A stretch of 64,000 nt of DNA, taken from NCBI GenBank assembly GCA_047608975.1, contig JBLFYM010000007.1:19073-83072 (forward strand), in the 5' to 3' direction. The notes under the pieces are model-generated. The model worked only from the letters and a program-made list of their open reading frames with translations, ran no database searches and was not told the DNA's origin. Numbering within the stretch: position 1 is the stretch's first letter; the number at the start of each line of letters is the position of its first letter. The translations under genes and the position numbers were made by a program. Positions 19,852-27,939 of this stretch are shown piece after piece. Origin of the DNA: GCA-2715965 sp047608975. Its GTDB lineage: Bacteria; Verrucomicrobiota; Verrucomicrobiia; Limisphaerales; JAYPXF01.

Positions 19852-22434
19852 ATGTACAAGAGCATTCTTTCAATAACTTGGTTGGTCTCTGTTGCGGCTG
19901 TTCTGCTTGGTCGGGCTGACGCAAAGGCCCAGACCTTCGACCTCATTCTCAGCGGCGGCACTGTGATTGACGGGAGCGGCGCGGCCGGTTTTCGCGCTGA
20001 TGTCGGAATCAAGGGGAAACGGATCGTTGCCATTTCGTGGGACCCCTTGAGTGACCGGGAGGCACGGGTGCTCGATGTGAGCGGATTGGTTGTGGCTCCC
20101 GGGTTTATCGACATGCACGCGCATATCGATCCGATCACGAAATTGCCGGAGGCGCGGAGTATGGTGAGTCAGGGTGTGACCACGGCGATTGGCGGACCCG
20201 ACGGGAGTTCGCCGTGGCCGCTGGCTCCGTACCTGAATCAGTTGGAACGTCAGGGTGTGGGAGTGAATGTCTGCATGTTGGTCGGGCATAATTCCGTTCG
20301 CCGCAGTGTCATGGCGCTGGAGAATCGGGAGCCGACTGCGGACGAGTTGGAACAGATGCGGGCCAATGTCGCGCAGGCGATGGACGATGGGGCCTGGGGG
20401 ATTTCGACGGGGCTCAAGTATCTGCCCGGTTCGTTCGCAAAGACGGACGAGGTAATTGCGCTTTCGCGTGAAGCCGCCATTCGTGGTGGCTACTACACAT
20501 CGCATCTCCGCGAAGAAGGCCTGGGTTTGATGGATGCCGTGACTGAAGCGATTGAGATAGGTCGTCAGGCGAAGATTCCAATTGTGCTGACGCATCACAA
20601 GGTGATCGGTCAGCCGATGTGGGGGCGCAGCCGGGATACGCTGGCCATGGTCGAGCAGGCTCGCAAGGAGGGGGTTGATGTGATGATGGACCAATATCCT
20701 TACACCGCCACCTACACCGGAATCACCGTGTTGGTTCCGGCTTGGGCGCGGGCAGGGGGGATATCCCAGTTTAAAGTGCGTCTGAAGGACGAAGCGTTAC
20801 GGGCGAAGATCAAGGAAGAGATTGTGTTCAACATCGTGAACGACCGAGGTGGCGGAGATCTGCGGCGGGTGCAGTTCGGGCTCGTCAAGTGGCAGCGGGA
20901 TCTGGAAGGCAAGACGCTCTACGATTGGGCACTGATGAAGGGAATGAAACCCACTCCCGAAACCGGGGCGGAGCTGGTGATTGAAGCGATACAGAATGGT
21001 GGAGCATCCTGTATCTACCACGTGTTGAGTGATGAGGATGTTGACCGAATCATGCAGCATCCGCTGACCATGATCGGCTCGGACGGGCGTTTGACTGAAC
21101 CGGGCAGCGGACATCCCCATCCGCGTTGGTATGGGGCCTTTCCGCGCGTGCTGGGTCACTACGTTCGCGAGAAGAAGGTTCTCAAACTGGAGGATGCGAT
21201 TCGAAAGATGACTTCGCTGACTGCCCAACGAGTTGGACTCAAGGATCGTGGTCAGATCAAGTTGGGGTGGTTCGCGGACCTGGTCGTTTTTGATCCGGAC
21301 AAGATTATCGACAAGGCGACCTTCAGCGATCCTCATCAATATCCGGAAGGGATTCAGCATGTGTTCGTGAACGGAATTGCGGCCATCGATGGAGGGGTAT
21401 TCCAAAATCTTCGCGCGGGTAATGTTCTGCGACGAGCCTCCCATAGTTCGTCCGCGGCCTATCCAGGTGAAAACTGGGAACGTTGGAATTCACCTGAAGC
21501 TGCGGGTTGGAGCAGCGCCGGACTGAAAAAGGCGCGCGAATACGCGGCGGGATTGAAAACGGCGGCCATGATGATAGTGCAAGGCGGTCGAATTGTTGAT
21601 GAGTGGGGGGCGACGGAGCGACAGTTCAATTGTCACTCCATGCGCAAAAGCATTCTCAGCGCGCTGTTTGGTCCGCACGCGTTGACTGGCCGGATCAGGC
21701 TGTCGGCGTCGCTTGGTGAACTTGGGATCGACGACAACGAGCCTTCGCTGACGGAAAAAGAAAAGACGGCGACCGTGAAGGAACTGCTTCAGGCCCGCTC
21801 CGGCATCTACCACCCGGCGCTCTACGAAACCGCCGGGATGGCGGCGCGACGCCCGTTGCGAGGCAGTCACGATCCGGGAACGTTCTGGTACTACAACAAC
21901 TGGGACTTCAACGCCGTCTGCTCGATCTTCGAGAATCTCACCGGGCGCGGCGTGTATGAAGAATTCGAAGATCGCTTGGTAGGGCCATTGCAAATGCAGG
22001 ACTTCAATCGTGACCAACACACTGGCTATGTGACGGGTGACGATTCCGTGCATCCGGCGTATCCGTTCAAGCTCAGCGCGCGCGATCTCGCGCGGTTCGG
22101 GCTGTTGTTCGCGCGGGGCGGCCGTTGGAATGATGAGCAGGTCATCCCGCACGGTTGGGTGATCGAGAGTACCCGCAGCTATTCAACGACCTCGGGTGGC
22201 GGCGGATACGGCTACATGTGGTGGGTTTCGGCGAATGGTAAGTTCTACCCGAACGTCTCGTTGCCCGACGGCTCATTCGCCGCGCACGGTTATCGCGGGC
22301 ACAAAATTCTGGTCGTTCCCGAATGGGATCTCGTGATCGTGCATCGAGTGGATACCTTCAAGCGCGAAGGAAGTGTTGGATCTGGAGACTTTGGGAAGTT
22401 GTTGGATCTGGTGCTCGCAGCGCGTTCGAACTAA
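19852..22434 (+). CDS. N-acyl-D-amino-acid deacylase fused to a beta-lactamase-like serine hydrolase
   Basis: An 860-residue secreted two-enzyme fusion. A signal peptide (MYKSILSITWLVSVAAVLLG) is followed by an amidohydrolase of the D-aminoacylase family, about residues 25-500. Candidate metal ligands are H89-A-H91 in GFIDMHAHID, H218, H248 and D411; the Cys usual in VGNCG is replaced in GGPDG. Residues about 530-850 form a class C beta-lactamase/D-peptidase-like domain with S596-M-R-K599, a Y-x-N candidate at 680-683 and HGYRG for the third motif. The family reactions are hydrolysis of N-acyl-D-amino acids and of D-amino-acid peptides or esters. A joint role in breaking down D-amino-acid material such as peptidoglycan stem peptides is inferred. 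The gene stands alone. Confidence 0.88.
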   Translation: MYKSILSITWLVSVAAVLLGRADAKAQTFDLILSGGTVIDGSGAAGFRADVGIKGKRIVAISWDPLSDREARVLDVSGLVVAPGFIDMHAHIDPITKLPEARSMVSQGVTTAIGGPDGSSPWPLAPYLNQLERQGVGVNVCMLVGHNSVRRSVMALENREPTADELEQMRANVAQAMDDGAWGISTGLKYLPGSFAKTDEVIALSREAAIRGGYYTSHLREEGLGLMDAVTEAIEIGRQAKIPIVLTHHKVIGQPMWGRSRDTLAMVEQARKEGVDVMMDQYPYTATYTGITVLVPAWARAGGISQFKVRLKDEALRAKIKEEIVFNIVNDRGGGDLRRVQFGLVKWQRDLEGKTLYDWALMKGMKPTPETGAELVIEAIQNGGASCIYHVLSDEDVDRIMQHPLTMIGSDGRLTEPGSGHPHPRWYGAFPRVLGHYVREKKVLKLEDAIRKMTSLTAQRVGLKDRGQIKLGWFADLVVFDPDKIIDKATFSDPHQYPEGIQHVFVNGIAAIDGGVFQNLRAGNVLRRASHSSSAAYPGENWERWNSPEAAGWSSAGLKKAREYAAGLKTAAMMIVQGGRIVDEWGATERQFNCHSMRKSILSALFGPHALTGRIRLSASLGELGIDDNEPSLTEKEKTATVKELLQARSGIYHPALYETAGMAARRPLRGSHDPGTFWYYNNWDFNAVCSIFENLTGRGVYEEFEDRLVGPLQMQDFNRDQHTGYVTGDDSVHPAYPFKLSARDLARFGLLFARGGRWNDEQVIPHGWVIESTRSYSTTSGGGGYGYMWWVSANGKFYPNVSLPDGSFAAHGYRGHKILVVPEWDLVIVHRVDTFKREGSVGSGDFGKLLDLVLAARSN

Positions 22435-22521
22435 TACTCTTCAAACTGGCGAAGAGGTGGTGTACCCGATGTGGCGGTGAGCGGATGATGATCTCATCCG
22501 AAATCGGCGAGCGGTGTAAGC

Positions 22522-23178
22522 CTACGCGGGTATGATGCCTTTGCGAATGGCAAAGCGCACGAGTTCGGTCTGCGAGGAGAGCGCGAGTTTGCGCATAAGA
22601 TTTGCGCGGTGCGTTTCCGCAGTGCGCGGGCTGATAAAAAGTTTCGCGGCGATCTTGGTGCTGCTCAGGCCTTCGGCTGCGAGTTGGAGAACGGTGCGTT
22701 CCCGTTTGGTGAGCGTATCGTAGACGTCCAGCTGGGACTTGCCGGGATGTTCGAGGTAACCGGTGAGCGCGCGCTCGGCGAGCACTTCGCTCAGGTATTT
22801 CTTGCCGGCATGGACGGCCCGGATCACCTTCAGAAATTCATCGCCATCACAGTCCTTCAACAGATAGCCGGAGGCACCGTTTCGGAGTGCTTCCATCACA
22901 AACGGTTCGTCGGAATACATCGACAGCACGAGGGTGCGAGTCTTCTTGTGTTCGCGGGCGACCTGTTTGACCACTTCCAGACCATGCAGACGGGGGAGCA
23001 TCAGATCGACCACCAGGACGTCAGGTTCTTTGTCGCGGACCAGATCGAGGGCAGCGAGTCCATCCGCAGCTTCGCCAGCGAGCTTGAAATCGATGGACTG
23101 CTCGAGAACGAGACGCAGTCCTTGGCGAACAATGCGATGATCGTCTGCGAGGCCGACGTTGATGGTTCCGCTGGTCAT
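22522..23178 (-). CDS. NarL/FixJ-family response regulator
   Basis: A 218-residue DNA-binding regulator. Residues 5-125 form a receiver domain with acidic pocket D12-D13, phospho-acceptor D58 in VVDLMLP and Lys in YLLKD. Residues about 150-215 form a LuxR-type helix-turn-helix (LTKRERTVLQLAAEGLSSTKIA and PRTAETHRANLMRKL). The start ATG overlaps the stop of the upstream kinase gene (ATGA, 23178-23175), so the two are translationally coupled. The kinase is the obvious partner. Target genes are not visible. Confidence 0.93.
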   Translation of the reverse strand: MTSGTINVGLADDHRIVRQGLRLVLEQSIDFKLAGEAADGLAALDLVRDKEPDVLVVDLMLPRLHGLEVVKQVAREHKKTRTLVLSMYSDEPFVMEALRNGASGYLLKDCDGDEFLKVIRAVHAGKKYLSEVLAERALTGYLEHPGKSQLDVYDTLTKRERTVLQLAAEGLSSTKIAAKLFISPRTAETHRANLMRKLALSSQTELVRFAIRKGIIPA

Positions 23179-24857
23179 GGATTTTCGGCCGGGGCCGAAG
23201 TAATGGTTAGCGGCAAATCAGCGGTGAGACAAGCGCCGTTCCCGGGTTCGGATTCGATGATCAATTCACCACCGAGCAATGCTGCCCGCTCGGTCATGCC
23301 GCTGAGGCCGGCGGTTCTCATGCCGTTCAGCTTGGCGGTGGCGTCAAATCCGGGACCGGAATCCTGGATCTGAACCCGGCAGCGGTCTTCGTCCACGAAC
23401 AGACGCACTTCTGATGGCGCATCTTTGGCGTGACGGGTGACGTTGGTCAGTGCTTCCTGCACGATGCGGAATATGGCGATCTCGATGTGAGGCGGCAACC
23501 GCTCGAATTCGTTGTGAAAAAAAGAGATATCCAGCCGCGACTGTTCTCTTACGCGGGTGAGTTGCCATTCCAAGGCCTTGATGAGTCCGAGTTCATCGAG
23601 CATCTGGGGACGCAGATCAATGGAAAGTTGCCGGACCCGACCCATCAGATCATTCACGATCTGGACGACCTTGCGCAACTCCTCGGTATCCTGGTCGGCC
23701 AGTTGTTTGATGCTGGCGTCCAACATGGCTTTCATGCCGGTGAGATGCTGGCCGATTTCATCGTGCAGTTCTCGGGAAAGGAACCGGCGTTCTTCTTCCT
23801 GAATGTCGAGAATACGACGCGAGAGCTGACGCGTGCGTTCGCGTGCGTCGTTCACCTCAATGAACAGATTGGCGAGGTTCAGGGTTACCGCAAGTGAGCG
23901 GCCGATCTCGTTGCCTATCTTCAGCTCTTCGTGATTCAGGGGGCGCGGTTCGTTCGTTCCGAGCAGGAGGACGCCGATGGTCTGTTCAGCCGCCACCAGT
24001 GGGAATATCGCGATGTGGCGCCAAGACTCCGTGCCGCCAAACGGACTGGCGGCATCGCTCATCTGGAGGTGTTCCCCATCGACGATACGGTCAAGAAGAT
24101 CGAACAGGTCTCCGTCTAGCGGACAGCTTCGGTTGGTATCGCCATCCGAACCGGTGAGACAGATGAAGCCGTCCGGTTCTCCGTGAAGCGACCATACCTC
24201 GGTCAGAGGGACCGTAAGCAATTTGCGGATGTTCTCCGTCGCGGCCTGCGCGGCGTTGCGCGCGGACAATGATCGGAGGATCGCCTGGTCGATGGAGTGA
24301 AGACCTTGCAGTCGCAGATTCAGTCGCTGCAATGCCTCCTCCGCATCGCGACGGGTGCGAACCTCTTCCCGCAGGGAGGTGTTCGCTTTGGCAAGGTCGG
24401 CAGTGCGTGCGGCGACCTTTTGTTCCAGGACCTCGTTCGCTTCACGCAGCGCATGCTCGGCACGGACAATGCGAAACAGGGCTTCAATCCTTGCGAGCAG
24501 TTCGCGGTCTGGGATTGGTCGGACGATGTAGGAATCCGCACCGATATCCAGGCCTTCGATCTGCCGGTCAGGTTCGATGACGCTGGATGAAATGAGGCAG
24601 ATAAAGAGGTTGGCCAGACGTTCGTTTGCTTTGAATTCACGGCAAAGATCCATCCCGTTGACGTCGGGGAGTTGTACGTCGAGCAACAGCAGATCGGGAA
24701 TATCGCCGCGCAACGCTGCACGGCATTCCGCCCCGTCGCCGCATTCGGTTACCGCAAAACCCTGATCGCGAAACAGTTCGGCCAGCGCGAGACGCGTGAT
24801 GGGATTGTCATCGACGACAAGAATCGTTTCGCGTTGATTGCCTGGTGCTGCTGGCAT
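23175..24857 (-). CDS. Hybrid sensor kinase: receiver, coiled coil, GAF-like, NarX/DesK-type kinase
   Basis: A 560-residue cytoplasmic protein counted from the ATG at 24857. The longer frame to 24935 adds a low-quality leader. Residues about 10-125 form a receiver domain (ILVVDDNP, phospho-acceptor D60 in LLLLDVQLP). A coiled coil follows, rich in Ala and Glu (EVLEQKVAARTADLAKANTS), then a GAF-like sensor around residues 190-330. The kinase is of the HisKA_3 type, with H365 in RELHDEIGQHLTGM and an HATPase C domain (EALTNVTRHA, DSGPGFD). No transmembrane segment is seen, so it senses internally or through a partner. A receiver at the N-terminus suggests it is itself phosphorylated by another kinase. 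It is coupled to the LuxR-type regulator by an ATGA overlap. Confidence 0.9.
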   Translation of the reverse strand: MPAAPGNQRETILVVDDNPITRLALAELFRDQGFAVTECGDGAECRAALRGDIPDLLLLDVQLPDVNGMDLCREFKANERLANLFICLISSSVIEPDRQIEGLDIGADSYIVRPIPDRELLARIEALFRIVRAEHALREANEVLEQKVAARTADLAKANTSLREEVRTRRDAEEALQRLNLRLQGLHSIDQAILRSLSARNAAQAATENIRKLLTVPLTEVWSLHGEPDGFICLTGSDGDTNRSCPLDGDLFDLLDRIVDGEHLQMSDAASPFGGTESWRHIAIFPLVAAEQTIGVLLLGTNEPRPLNHEELKIGNEIGRSLAVTLNLANLFIEVNDARERTRQLSRRILDIQEEERRFLSRELHDEIGQHLTGMKAMLDASIKQLADQDTEELRKVVQIVNDLMGRVRQLSIDLRPQMLDELGLIKALEWQLTRVREQSRLDISFFHNEFERLPPHIEIAIFRIVQEALTNVTRHAKDAPSEVRLFVDEDRCRVQIQDSGPGFDATAKLNGMRTAGLSGMTERAALLGGELIIESEPGNGACLTADLPLTITSAPAENP

Positions 24858-24931
24858 GGCGGGAGCATGGCCGAGGAGAGCTTGGTGGAAAGGGTAAAAC
24901 CTTGCTTTTCCGCGACGCCACCGGACCGGAC

Positions 24932-25690
24932 TCAACGCCGAATCCAGCGGGTGGCTTCAGCAACGGTCCACTGGAATTTACGTTCGTGTTCCCTCATCAG
25001 AAAGGGGAGGTCGGTGCGGTGGTCCAGTTCGAAATCTGAAGCGAGGGCTTCGTGGAGTGAAGCGAGGGTTCGCACTTCTTTGCCGTCCCGTTCGAATCCG
25101 CCCAGCCAGTTTTCGCGCGGCGTGTATTCTTCAAGCCAGGTGCACGGGGTCATGATCAGCAACTGTCCGCCGGGATTGAGAAGACCCGACAGGCGCGAAA
25201 GGCATGCCTTCGGATCAGAGAGTCGGCAGATCAGGTTCGCCATCAGGATGACATCGAAGCCGGAAAGATGGTCGCGCAGATCGGTTGCATCACCCTGTTC
25301 GAACGAGACGCGGGTTCGGTTGATTGCGGGATCAACGGTGGCGCTCGCCTCGTTGCTGAGGCTCCCTTCGACGGTATAGCTGTAGTTGGCGGAACCGTCA
25401 GTGACCAGCGCACTGGCTGCAGTGACGAATTTTTGAGAGAAGTCGATGCCGATGACTTCGTGACAGTGACGCGCGAGCTCAAAGCTCGAACGGCCTACCG
25501 CGCATCCGAGATCAAGCGCCCGGGCGCGGTCTGACACTCTCGCCGTATCGAGGCATTCGGTGATGCAACGGACCGGGTAGTTCAGCGCGGATACGGGGCC
25601 GGATTCCCAAGGCAGCAGATCATCATCCTCACCGTAGTGGAAATGGAGGTATTCCGAGACGGCGCGATCGGTTTCGTAGAAGTTGGGCAT
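24932..25690 (-). CDS. Putative 4-mercaptohistidine N1-methyltransferase-like (OvoA C-terminal family)
   Basis: A 252-residue SAM-dependent methyltransferase. It matches, from memory, the C-terminal methyltransferase domain of the ovothiol enzyme OvoA: YETDRAVSEYLHFHYG, GP-x-x-ALNYPVRC, ALDLGCAVGRSSFELAR (SAM-binding motif I), GIDFSQ, FDVILMANLICRL and WLEEYTPRENWLGG. In OvoA that domain methylates the imidazole of 4-mercaptohistidine. Here it is a separate gene, and the sulfoxide-synthase part of OvoA is not in the window. The start is the ATG at 25690, giving TGATG with the upstream stop; a GTG at 25693 is also possible. Its coupling to an M29-like aminopeptidase is unexplained. The methyltransferase call is firm; the exact substrate is not. 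Confidence 0.78.
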   Translation of the reverse strand: MPNFYETDRAVSEYLHFHYGEDDDLLPWESGPVSALNYPVRCITECLDTARVSDRARALDLGCAVGRSSFELARHCHEVIGIDFSQKFVTAASALVTDGSANYSYTVEGSLSNEASATVDPAINRTRVSFEQGDATDLRDHLSGFDVILMANLICRLSDPKACLSRLSGLLNPGGQLLIMTPCTWLEEYTPRENWLGGFERDGKEVRTLASLHEALASDFELDHRTDLPFLMREHERKFQWTVAEATRWIRR

Positions 25691-26829
25691 CACGCGCTGA
25701 GCGCATTCTCCAGATAAGGCGCGGTTTTGTAATTCTCGAGAATCACCGTTGTCTCACCGTCGCGGAACATGCGCACTTGAGGGATGTTGATTTCTGGTGT
25801 CTTGAACGGGGCGAAGAGAATGTCGTCGTGGGTGGCGTTGTGCTTTTTGGCAAAACGGTCGGGCGTGAGGTTGCCGCCGAGATGGTCGCTGCGGCCGGTG
25901 GCGACGTGGATTGTGCCGCGAATCTTTTCGTCCTGAATGTCACGACCGCTGACGGGAAGTTCCTGGGTGCCAAAGCCGAGTTCGCCGAGTTCGCCGGTTA
26001 CCGGGTCGTCTTGCAGTTTGGTGTTGTGCGCTTTGATCGTTTCGCTGTTTCCCGAGATAAGTTCTGCCTGATGGATTCGTCCATCGCGGACGTTCATTAC
26101 GCCCAGAGTGCCATCCGAGTATTTCATCGGGAACTGGCCTTCAGCTCCGGTGGGAACGAAGTAAACTTCGCCGGCGGGGAGATTGGCGACATCGGGTTTG
26201 TCCGGTGGACAAAGACCGTGACTCTTTTGGGCCTCCTGTTGTCCGCAAATCAGTTTGAGCGTGAGCGCCCGGCCCTTGACCTCGTAGTCGATCTCGAATT
26301 CGTCGGCCTTGGTCAGCGCCGCGCGAAGTTTCTCGGCTTCCACGCTGATTTCATTGTAGTCGACCGCAAGACCGCTGCTGAGAATGATTTCGTTTAACCC
26401 ATGCAAGGTGGCGCCTCGGAAACCGATCTTCTTCGCCCAGGCCGTGAGCGGCGCGGTTGCTGAGTAGGTGGAGATGCAGAGTATGATATCGTATTTTTTG
26501 TATATATCCTCCTCCAGGCTGACCTGGGCCCCGTTGGTGTCGAAGGCTTCGTCCTCCATATCGAGGTTGCTGCCGCCGGTTACTTCGTAGGCAAACATCT
26601 CGCCGCCGGTCCAGCCAAGTTCAGCCATTACGCCATTTTGGAAAGCCTGATAGAAATGTTCGTATCCGTGTTTCTGGATTGAGTATTCCTCGTTGTCCAG
26701 GAAGGCGAAATCCTTCACGTCACGGGGATCATTGAGATCGATCAGGATGCAGACTTTCTGTTCTCCGGCCGCGCCGAAGACTGTTGACATCAGTCGCTTT
26801 AAATCAAATTCGGGAAAATTTTTGTCCAT
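25690..26829 (-). CDS. M29-like aminopeptidase (thermophilic metalloprotease family)
   Basis: A 379-residue protein resembling peptidase family M29, cytoplasmic metal-dependent aminopeptidases. The N-terminal half is divergent, with CILIDLNDPRDVKDFAFLDN. The C-terminal half has the M29 pattern: NLPAGEVYFVPTGAEG (metal-ligand Glu), ELGFGTQ, a GTIHVATG segment with His, and a late HDD. There is no signal peptide. The stop overlaps the start of the OvoA-like methyltransferase, so the two are co-translated. Why a peptidase would be paired with a histidine-type methyltransferase is unknown; release of small modified peptides or amino acids is only a guess. Confidence 0.72.
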   Translation of the reverse strand: MDKNFPEFDLKRLMSTVFGAAGEQKVCILIDLNDPRDVKDFAFLDNEEYSIQKHGYEHFYQAFQNGVMAELGWTGGEMFAYEVTGGSNLDMEDEAFDTNGAQVSLEEDIYKKYDIILCISTYSATAPLTAWAKKIGFRGATLHGLNEIILSSGLAVDYNEISVEAEKLRAALTKADEFEIDYEVKGRALTLKLICGQQEAQKSHGLCPPDKPDVANLPAGEVYFVPTGAEGQFPMKYSDGTLGVMNVRDGRIHQAELISGNSETIKAHNTKLQDDPVTGELGELGFGTQELPVSGRDIQDEKIRGTIHVATGRSDHLGGNLTPDRFAKKHNATHDDILFAPFKTPEINIPQVRMFRDGETTVILENYKTAPYLENALSA

Positions 26830-26850
26830 GGTCTTGAATTCGTCAGCGCA

Positions 26851-26878
26851 AAAATAGCCGACCCTGCAAAGTTGGCAA
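26851..26878 (-). promoter_or_regulatory. Candidate sigma-70-type promoter for the aminopeptidase-methyltransferase pair
   Basis: On the minus strand TTGCCA (26878-26873) is followed, after a 16-base spacer, by TATTTT (26856-26851). These match the -35 and -10 consensus at 5 of 6 and 4 of 6 positions. Transcription would begin about 14 bases before the ATG at 26829. Recognised by eye only. Confidence 0.3.
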
Positions 26879-26942
26879 CGCGATAAATTTTCAGAACTTC
26901 TTCAGGACCGGGTTCTGGGCACCGGGTGATTCCTCGGTCGCT

Positions 26943-27839
26943 TCAATTTGGCCACCCGTTGGCGACGACAAAGAGGCGATCGGTTTCCTTTTGATCCCGG
27001 TTGTAGGCGGCGATGTGTAAGGAATTGGGGGACTGGGTGAAATGCTTTGCGACGGTTCGGGCGAACTCAGTGCCGGAGATGGATTCATCCGTTCGCGTTA
27101 GCCAGAACGGTTTGTTGAGAATGGTGAAGCGGGGAGAGGTGGCTGCCTGGGTTTCGATCAGTGCAGCGAGTTCACACTCATGGATCCAGATTCCGCGGAG
27201 GTGACCGGGAGCCAGTTCATTGGGCCCTTCCGTGACGGCCTTGTCAGAAGGATGCTGGTAGATTCGGCCCTTCACAAATGCGTGATGAATGTCGATCTGC
27301 CCGTGGACGCGGGTGCTCAGCGGGAGTTGGTGGTCACGGAGGTGTGCGATTTTCCTTTCCAGACTATCAGCGGTATTGGGGCCCAGGTATCTCGGAATCG
27401 CGTCGTCCAGGGCCGGTGTCCTCAGGTAGAACTTGATCGCCGTCTCCCAGTGGACGAGGCGCGCGGCTTCATCACGAAAAACGAAATCGATCTCCCCAAC
27501 CGTCCGATCCTCGTCCCGGACCTGCCGGCGATGGTCGATGATTTCAACGTTCCGGATATGTTTCAGCCAGAAGTGCACGAGGTTTTCAAAGTAGTGACCA
27601 ACGCGATGTTCCTTCCGTTCACTCATGAAAAAACTCAGGCGGGCGATGTCTATGTCCGTTGTCAGAAGCGGAGGGAAAGAGTCGGCGTCGCCAAGATTTA
27701 GCAACGGCGGGCTTGAGATTGCCCACGAGAGATCCCGGGAAAACTGAGTTTCGTTGGTTGTCTTTGACAAAACGGGACGGGCTGAGTTCTGCACTGGGAC
27801 GAGACTAGGCGCATCGCGGGGTAAGTCCACAAGTGCCAT
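26943..27839 (-). CDS. DUF1853 family protein
   Basis: A 298-residue protein of the DUF1853 family, which has no established function. Recognisable features are HYFENLVHFWLKHI, the acidic pattern RTVGEIDFVFRD, HWETAIKFYLR, YLGPN and KIAHLRDHQL. The combination E-I-D-F and W-E-x-A-x-K-F recalls a PD-(D/E)XK nuclease-like core, and that is my inference. The frame extends to 27998, but the ATG at 27839 (MALVDLPRD) is preferred because the longer form would run into the ispH start region. It is divergent from ispH with about 100 bp between starts. Confidence 0.8.
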   Translation of the reverse strand: MALVDLPRDAPSLVPVQNSARPVLSKTTNETQFSRDLSWAISSPPLLNLGDADSFPPLLTTDIDIARLSFFMSERKEHRVGHYFENLVHFWLKHIRNVEIIDHRRQVRDEDRTVGEIDFVFRDEAARLVHWETAIKFYLRTPALDDAIPRYLGPNTADSLERKIAHLRDHQLPLSTRVHGQIDIHHAFVKGRIYQHPSDKAVTEGPNELAPGHLRGIWIHECELAALIETQAATSPRFTILNKPFWLTRTDESISGTEFARTVAKHFTQSPNSLHIAAYNRDQKETDRLFVVANGWPN

Positions 27840-27939
27840 TTGACGCGGTGGCCCTAGCCGACGTCTCACCGTGCCTGAAATCACGATCCTAGAACTTCCG
27901 GGATGGACTAAGTTCCCGCTCGCACTAAACTGCCCGTCT

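Noticed and set aside
22483..22499. Hairpin GGATGA/TCATCC as a terminator after the D-aminoacylase fusion
   Set aside because: The six-base stem has no T run on either side, so it does not meet the intrinsic terminator pattern.
26891..27088. A Pro/Ser-rich frame at the 3' end of the DUF1853 gene
   Set aside because: It overlaps the conserved C-terminus of DUF1853 in another frame and has a biased composition.
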